Of a stretch of DNA of 64,000 nucleotides, positions 59,382-64,000 are shown piece after piece. Position 1 is the stretch's first letter. Each line of letters begins with the position of its first letter. The DNA lies in the NCBI RefSeq assembly GCF_029892685.1, contig NZ_JARXVD010000016.1, positions 62,001 through 126,000 of the forward strand. The letters are read 5' to 3'. The translations under genes were made by a program, and so were the position numbers. The stretch is from Mycobacterium sp. OTB74 (GTDB taxonomy: Bacteria > Actinomycetota > Actinomycetes > Mycobacteriales > Mycobacteriaceae). The notes under the pieces are model-generated. The model did no database searches. It saw nothing but the letters and a program-made list of their open reading frames with translations, and was not told the origin of the DNA.

Positions 59382-60742
59382 CCGCCGGGGCTTTCGGCTG
59401 GTAGGAGCAGCGATTTTAGGCTGGGAGCAGGAGCTGGTTGATTCTCCGGGGCAGTGACCGGCAGCAGTGGGCCGATCGATGGCGCTGGAACTACGGGCAG
59501 CACGTCGGTGGCGGCACCGTTGTAGGCGCTGATTGCCGGCGGCATCTGCGGCACCTCTGGTTTGGGGCCCGCACCTCCGGGCGCCAGCCCAGGTTCGGAA
59601 TAGATGATCCGATCGGGGCTTGGCGACGGGGTCAGGAATGGAGCCATCGGGAACGGAAGGTAGTTGAAGTTCAACGTTTTCAGTGCCGGCCCGAGGTACT
59701 GCGAACACAACTTCGCCGTCTCGGGCGCCGTTGTGTTCTCGATCGCTCCGATCGTGCTGCAGATGAAGCTGACTGGATTGGACATGTTGTTGAACACGAA
59801 TGCGCCTACTGCGGCTCCGGTCTCCGGGTTGTACATGTTCATCTGATTGGCCAACGCATTCGGCGCGACGTGCAGGATGTTCTGCAGATCCAACTGGTGT
59901 TTGACGAGATTGTCGGTCACATCGCGCAGGCCCGCGAGCTGGTGTGCGGTCTTGTCACGGGTTCCGGCGACGAACCGCTGAACATCATTGACGGCCACCG
60001 TCAGGCTGGTGACCATTGAGTCCAAATCAGACCTGTTGTCATCAACGACGGAGGTCAACGTCGCCATGTGATCCTGAAACTGCACGATTTGCTCGTTGCT
60101 GCCGCGCAGTGCCGAAACAAACACCTGGAGGTTGGCGATAATGTTAGCCATGTCGTCGCTGCCGTCGGCGAGGGTGCGACCCGCTCGCGCCAGTTCAGCG
60201 AGGGCTTCGCGTAGCTTGTCGCCGTTGCCAGTCATGGCCGCTGCGGCGCTGTCAATGAACTGTGACACCGACGTGCCCTGCGTACCGTTCTTTGGTCCTA
60301 GGTCGGTGGCCAGCCTGGTCAGCTGTTTTTTTACGTCATCCCATTCGACCGGAACAGCGGTTCGGTTGATGGGAATAACAGCGTTGTCGGGCATGATGGG
60401 CCCGTCCGAGGCATACGCGGGAGCAAGTTGTATGTACCGCGATGACACGAGATTCTGGGCCACCAGAACAGCTTTGGCGTCTGCGGGGATCGGCACGCTG
60501 TGGCTGACCGTCAATGTGACTCTCACCGAGGCGCCCTGGGGCTCAATGCTGGTAATGGTCCCGACCTTGACACCGGCTACTCGCACGTCGTCACCAGGAT
60601 AGATACCTGTCGCGGCGACGAAATTGGCCGTAATGGTCTTTGGCCTGAACATCGTTTGGCGGACCAAGACCGCTATTCCGACCAGTGCCAGCCCGATGAG
60701 GGCGCCAATCAGGAGTACTCGCCCACGCCGTTGAATACTCAC
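59378..60742 (-). CDS. Mce family protein MceD (second operon)
   Basis: 454 aa beginning MSIQRRGRVLLIGALIGLAL, a membrane anchor, followed by the MCE domain (ITANFVAATGIYPGDDVRVAGVKVGTI), a helical domain and a Pro-rich tail. It overlaps mceC by 4 bp. Pairwise landmarks (IYPGD, VLVAQNLVSSRYIQLAPAY, MYNPETGAAVG) match the MceD at 22571. Confidence 0.93.
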   Translation of the reverse strand: MSIQRRGRVLLIGALIGLALVGIAVLVRQTMFRPKTITANFVAATGIYPGDDVRVAGVKVGTITSIEPQGASVRVTLTVSHSVPIPADAKAVLVAQNLVSSRYIQLAPAYASDGPIMPDNAVIPINRTAVPVEWDDVKKQLTRLATDLGPKNGTQGTSVSQFIDSAAAAMTGNGDKLREALAELARAGRTLADGSDDMANIIANLQVFVSALRGSNEQIVQFQDHMATLTSVVDDNRSDLDSMVTSLTVAVNDVQRFVAGTRDKTAHQLAGLRDVTDNLVKHQLDLQNILHVAPNALANQMNMYNPETGAAVGAFVFNNMSNPVSFICSTIGAIENTTAPETAKLCSQYLGPALKTLNFNYLPFPMAPFLTPSPSPDRIIYSEPGLAPGGAGPKPEVPQMPPAISAYNGAATDVLPVVPAPSIGPLLPVTAPENQPAPAPSLKSLLLPAESPGG

Positions 60743-61833
60743 TGGTGGGTACCGCCTTGTGGTGGAATTCCGTTGTACGGGATGGGGAACTCGGCACGAG
60801 GCCCAGCATTGTCTGGAGGTTGTCCCTGACCGGTACCGCGGCGGAAACCGAACGCATAGTCAAGAAATGGCTGTAATGGTTCTCCTGGAACCAGATTCGG
60901 CTGGTAGGCCTGGTAGTAGTAGCCGCTGGACACCGCTTCGCCCAGCGTGAGTTCATATTTCGCCAAACCTGGAATCGCCTTCGCGATGTTGTCCTGATTC
61001 TTCTGCAGCATCGCAATTATCGCGTTGAGCCGATCCAGGGTGGGCGCAAGTTTGGCGTCGTTCTCGGCAACCAGGCCGGAAAGCTGATGGGCGACGGCGG
61101 TGGTGTCCACGAGCAGGTTGACTATCGCTTGACGGCGCTCATCGAGGACCCCGACCAGGGTGTTGGCATCCAGTATCAACGTGGCGACGGCGTCACTGCG
61201 CTGAGCCAGGATCGAGGACACTCGGGCCGTGCTGGTCAGCAGCGATCGCAATGCGCCCTTCCGATCGCCCAGTGCGCGTGAGAGTTTCGCCAATCCATCG
61301 AATGTTGGGCCAAGCTCAGGGGCGATGCGATCCATGGTCACCGACAAGGTGTCCAAGGCATCGTTGAGTCCCTGGGTGTCAGTGCCTGCGGTATTGGTAG
61401 TCATGTCGCCGGTGGCATCACTTAGCGAATATGGCGTCGACGTACGCGAGACGGGTATCGTGGTCCCCGGACGTAGAACACCTCCACCGGCCGAGGTCAG
61501 TGCGAGTACTCGTTGACCCAGCAATGTACCCGTACGTACGTGGGCAGTGGTTTCCGAGCCGAGACGGTAACGCGCATCGACGACAAACGTCACCGATGCT
61601 TTGCCCCGCTCAATAGCAACATCTGAGACAGACCCGATCTTCACGCCTGAACGCGTGACATCGTTGCCGACAGCCAGTCCGCCAGCATCGGTGAACTGCG
61701 CGCGGTAACGCACCGTAGTCGCCAAGTTGACCAGGGACTGGGAGGTGAGGCCAATGGTGCATATCAGGATGATCAGGACGACACCGATCGCTCCGGCCCG
61801 CATCATCTTTACACCGCGGTATCGACTCATCAT
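60739..61833 (-). CDS. Mce family protein MceC (second operon)
   Basis: 364 aa from the first of two adjacent ATGs, the one overlapping the mceB stop (ATGA); the second is equally possible. Anchor IGVVLIILICTIGL, MCE domain (YRAQFTDAGGLAVGNDVTRSGVKIGSV), helical region, and C-terminal FLDYAFGFRRGTG followed by a Pro/Gly tail (YNGIPPQGGTHQ). Confidence 0.93.
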   Translation of the reverse strand: MMSRYRGVKMMRAGAIGVVLIILICTIGLTSQSLVNLATTVRYRAQFTDAGGLAVGNDVTRSGVKIGSVSDVAIERGKASVTFVVDARYRLGSETTAHVRTGTLLGQRVLALTSAGGGVLRPGTTIPVSRTSTPYSLSDATGDMTTNTAGTDTQGLNDALDTLSVTMDRIAPELGPTFDGLAKLSRALGDRKGALRSLLTSTARVSSILAQRSDAVATLILDANTLVGVLDERRQAIVNLLVDTTAVAHQLSGLVAENDAKLAPTLDRLNAIIAMLQKNQDNIAKAIPGLAKYELTLGEAVSSGYYYQAYQPNLVPGEPLQPFLDYAFGFRRGTGQGQPPDNAGPRAEFPIPYNGIPPQGGTHQ

Positions 61834-62855
61834 GAGTCTGCGCACCTCCCCCAGTCCTGCTTGATCCACGGGAAAACCGCGGTGCGCCCCTGCAAGTCAC
61901 TGACTCGCAGCGCAAATCCGCAGATGTAGTAGTTGATCCAGCTGCCGTAGGACCCGAGTCGGGCGAGCTTGCGGTAATTGCCCGGAGCTCTCTTCAGCGC
62001 ATCTTCGAGCGAGTCCTTCCGATCATCGATGATCGGGGCCAGTGCGTTGAGCTGATTGACCGTATCCGCAAGCGGTGGACGGACATTGGTCAGCAGGTCC
62101 GCAATAGTGGCTGTCCCCCGGCTCAGCGAATCGACGGCACCGCCAATCGTGTCTCGTTGTTGCGCCAATTCACCGACCAGTCGGTGCAGGCGATCGATCG
62201 CCTGAGTGAAACGCTCCCCATTGTTGGCGATAGTGGTGGCCACGGTGTTGAGGTCTGTAATCATTTGCTCGATGTCCCGGCTACTGCCGGCTAACGTGTT
62301 GGCGAATGATGCGCCCCTGGCGAACAGTGACTGCAAATTGACGTCTTGTCCTTGCAATACCTGCAACAGCGACGCGGTCAGAGCATTGACGTCCTGAGGA
62401 TTGAGGCCCTGGATCACCGGTTTGAGACCGCCGAGCAGTAGGTCCAGATCCAATGCAGGCGACGTGCGGTCGATAGGTATCTGGCTGCCCGCGTACAGCA
62501 TTCGTGTTGAGCCAGGAGCGTTGATCAACTCCAGATAGCGGTCACCGACCAGATTCAGGTAGCGGACAGCGACCTTCGATGCCTCGGTCAGGACGACCAC
62601 CGGATCGGCGTCAAAAGTGACGAGCACTGTCCCGTCGGGTCGCAGTTCCACGTCCCGCACCGTGCCGACACGTAATCCGGCCGCCCGTACGGTATCGCCG
62701 GCTTTGAGGCGCGAAGTATCGCTGAAAACTGCCGAATAGGCAGAGGCGGCCCCACCGCGCCAGTCACCGAACACCGCGAACAGCAGTCCGGTGAGTACAG
62801 CCATGACGAGGACGAACGCCCCGAACCGAAGACCAACGAGTGTCAACTTCTTCAT
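61830..62855 (-). CDS. Mce family protein MceB (second operon)
   Basis: 341 aa. Anchor FGAFVLVMAVLTGLLFAVFG, MCE domain (YSAVFSDTSRLKAGDTVRAAGLRVGTV), conserved VRYLNLVGDRYLEL and C-terminal GFALRVSDLQGRTAVFPWIKQDWGRC. It overlaps mceA by 4 bp. Closely similar to the MceB at 24975. Confidence 0.93.
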   Translation of the reverse strand: MKKLTLVGLRFGAFVLVMAVLTGLLFAVFGDWRGGAASAYSAVFSDTSRLKAGDTVRAAGLRVGTVRDVELRPDGTVLVTFDADPVVVLTEASKVAVRYLNLVGDRYLELINAPGSTRMLYAGSQIPIDRTSPALDLDLLLGGLKPVIQGLNPQDVNALTASLLQVLQGQDVNLQSLFARGASFANTLAGSSRDIEQMITDLNTVATTIANNGERFTQAIDRLHRLVGELAQQRDTIGGAVDSLSRGTATIADLLTNVRPPLADTVNQLNALAPIIDDRKDSLEDALKRAPGNYRKLARLGSYGSWINYYICGFALRVSDLQGRTAVFPWIKQDWGRCADS

Positions 62856-64000
62856 CCAGGCTGACCGATCTGGGCGCTGTTACGTGGCGGCCCATCCAAC
62901 CCGCCGAACAGGATCTGCTTTAACCCATCTGCATTGAGCGTGACCGCGTTCTGTTGACCGGTCTCTGCTGGGTTGGTGCCGGTATCTGTGACCACGAACG
63001 GCGGACTTGAGCCGAACGGAATCTTCGGCAGCCCTTCGCATATCGGCCCGCCGGTGGCGGCGACCTTAGGTAGATTCTTTGGATAGCGATAGCGCTCTCG
63101 AGCGCCCGTGAAGCCGATCGAGAGCAGTACGCCAGGTTCCGGCAGCGGCGTTGTCTTCTGGATCTCCATGATTCCGCCGATACCACAGGTGAGCCCCTGG
63201 TGGTATTTGTTGGTCAAATCCGTTGTGGGCAAGAGCAAGTGCAGGGCTCCCTGCAATCCTTGGCCATTGGCCGCCAAGACAGCGTTGCCGGAGTCGGACA
63301 AGCTGACGAGGCTTTGCAGAAACGCGCTCAAATTCTTGTCCTGGTCAACGATCGACGCACTGATTCGCGATGTGCTGCCAGCTATGGACAGAAGGTTTTT
63401 CGACGCATCCGCGTATGCATCGATGACACTCGGCGCCACCTGCATATCGTGGCTGAGATTGTCCAGGCTCGGCTGTAGTCGGGTGAACATGTCGTCCAGC
63501 GCCCCAAGAGCCGCACCGAGCTTTTCTCCCCTGCCGCCCAACGCCGATGACAACGTCCCCATCGTCTGGTTCAGTTTCACCGGGTCGATTGACACCAGCA
63601 GGTTCGACAGTTTCTCAAAGATGGTGTTGAACTCGACCGTGACCTGATCATCGGTGAGGACCTGCCCAGGCTGAAGGGTCTGCGCCGAGGGCACGTCGGG
63701 CGGAACCATCTGCACTGCCTTGGCGCCGAACACGGTGGGCGAGGCAATATTCACCTGGACATTGGTCGGAATGTTGCGAAGCTGCGCGGGATCGACCGCC
63801 AAATGCAATTCCGCGTGCTCGTATGGTAGTTGCTCAATCGACGTCACCGTTCCGATCTGCACGCCGAGAAGTTCAACTTTGGCGCCGGAATTCATGACCA
63901 AGCCGGCACGGCGTGAAATCACCGTCAGCGGAACACTTGTGGTGAACCTCCCGCGGAACAGCACCGCGCTGAACGTCACCGTTCCAGCCAAGGCCAAAAC
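62852..64000 (-). CDS. Mce family protein MceA (second operon), N-terminus beyond the window
   Basis: About 382 codons are visible; the frame is open to the right edge, within the membrane anchor (VLALAGTVTFSAVLF), so the first few dozen codons are missing. The MCE domain (VISRRAGLVMNSGAKVELLGVQIGTV) and the C-terminus ending RNSAQIGQPG, identical to the other MceA, are complete. Whether yrbE permease genes lie upstream cannot be seen. Confidence 0.93.
   Translation of the reverse strand, partial: VLALAGTVTFSAVLFRGRFTTSVPLTVISRRAGLVMNSGAKVELLGVQIGTVTSIEQLPYEHAELHLAVDPAQLRNIPTNVQVNIASPTVFGAKAVQMVPPDVPSAQTLQPGQVLTDDQVTVEFNTIFEKLSNLLVSIDPVKLNQTMGTLSSALGGRGEKLGAALGALDDMFTRLQPSLDNLSHDMQVAPSVIDAYADASKNLLSIAGSTSRISASIVDQDKNLSAFLQSLVSLSDSGNAVLAANGQGLQGALHLLLPTTDLTNKYHQGLTCGIGGIMEIQKTTPLPEPGVLLSIGFTGARERYRYPKNLPKVAATGGPICEGLPKIPFGSSPPFVVTDTGTNPAETGQQNAVTLNADGLKQILFGGLDGPPRNSAQIGQPG

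Overview
The window comes from a mycobacterium, most likely a non-tuberculous one. The evidence is high GC with GTG starts and ATGA/GTGA overlaps, two mce operons, a WS/DGAT acyltransferase, the mmsA-fadE9-mmsB valine operon, a PE-PPE-domain esterase, a PGRS-type glycine-rich protein, F420-type oxidoreductases and a mycofactocin-type SDR. I cannot name the species. No tRNA, rRNA or CRISPR array was seen.

Layout. 1-3.8 kb (+): end of a cytochrome P450, then aldehyde dehydrogenase, flavin/2Fe-2S reductase and Rieske oxygenase, an oxidative catabolic operon. 3.8-11.6 kb (-): a phosphofructokinase preceded by a 35-codon coupled ORF, a class III adenylate cyclase with an Rv1264-like regulatory half, the valine operon and a WS/DGAT. 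11.6-12.9 kb: gene-poor, with a long-spaced inverted repeat. 12.9-16.7 kb (+): secreted lipase, amidohydrolase, CaiB-type CoA-transferase. 16.8-19.7 kb: two IS3-family elements, one broken and one intact, plus an ORF cut off at the IS edge.

19.8-27.3 kb (-): complete mceABCDEF with no yrbE genes beside it. 27.6-43.8 kb (+): divergent catabolic gene set (acyl-CoA/acid ligase, mycofactocin-type SDR, alpha/beta hydrolase, APH-like kinase, CoA-transferase, DUF35 plus thiolase-fold protein, ALDH, amidohydrolase, SDR, two P450s, Ddn-like protein, TetR regulator, secreted Mce-associated protein, cupin). Most of these genes overlap by 4 bp. 43.8-48.3 kb (-): PE-PPE-domain esterase and an SRPBCC/CMD/LLM operon. 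48.7-50.6 kb: decayed gene remnants. 50.7-53.6 kb (+): large secreted protein joining a PGRS-like glycine-rich stretch to an endoglycoceramidase-like GH5 domain. 53.6-55.7 kb: transposase remnant and a PucR-type regulator. 55.9-64 kb (-): a second mce operon, running off the right edge, with a second copy of the Mce-associated secreted protein as its last gene.

How it may work together (inference): two closely related Mce importers flank a set of CoA-activating, hydroxylating, dehydrogenating and C-C-cleaving enzymes. This suggests uptake and breakdown of a hydrophobic, probably cyclic or branched, substrate that the sequence does not identify. The most unusual items are the PGRS-GH5 protein, the mce operon without yrbE beside a catabolic island, the thiolase-fold/DUF35 pair lacking thiolase residues, and a Rieske oxygenase with Tyr at an expected iron-ligand position.
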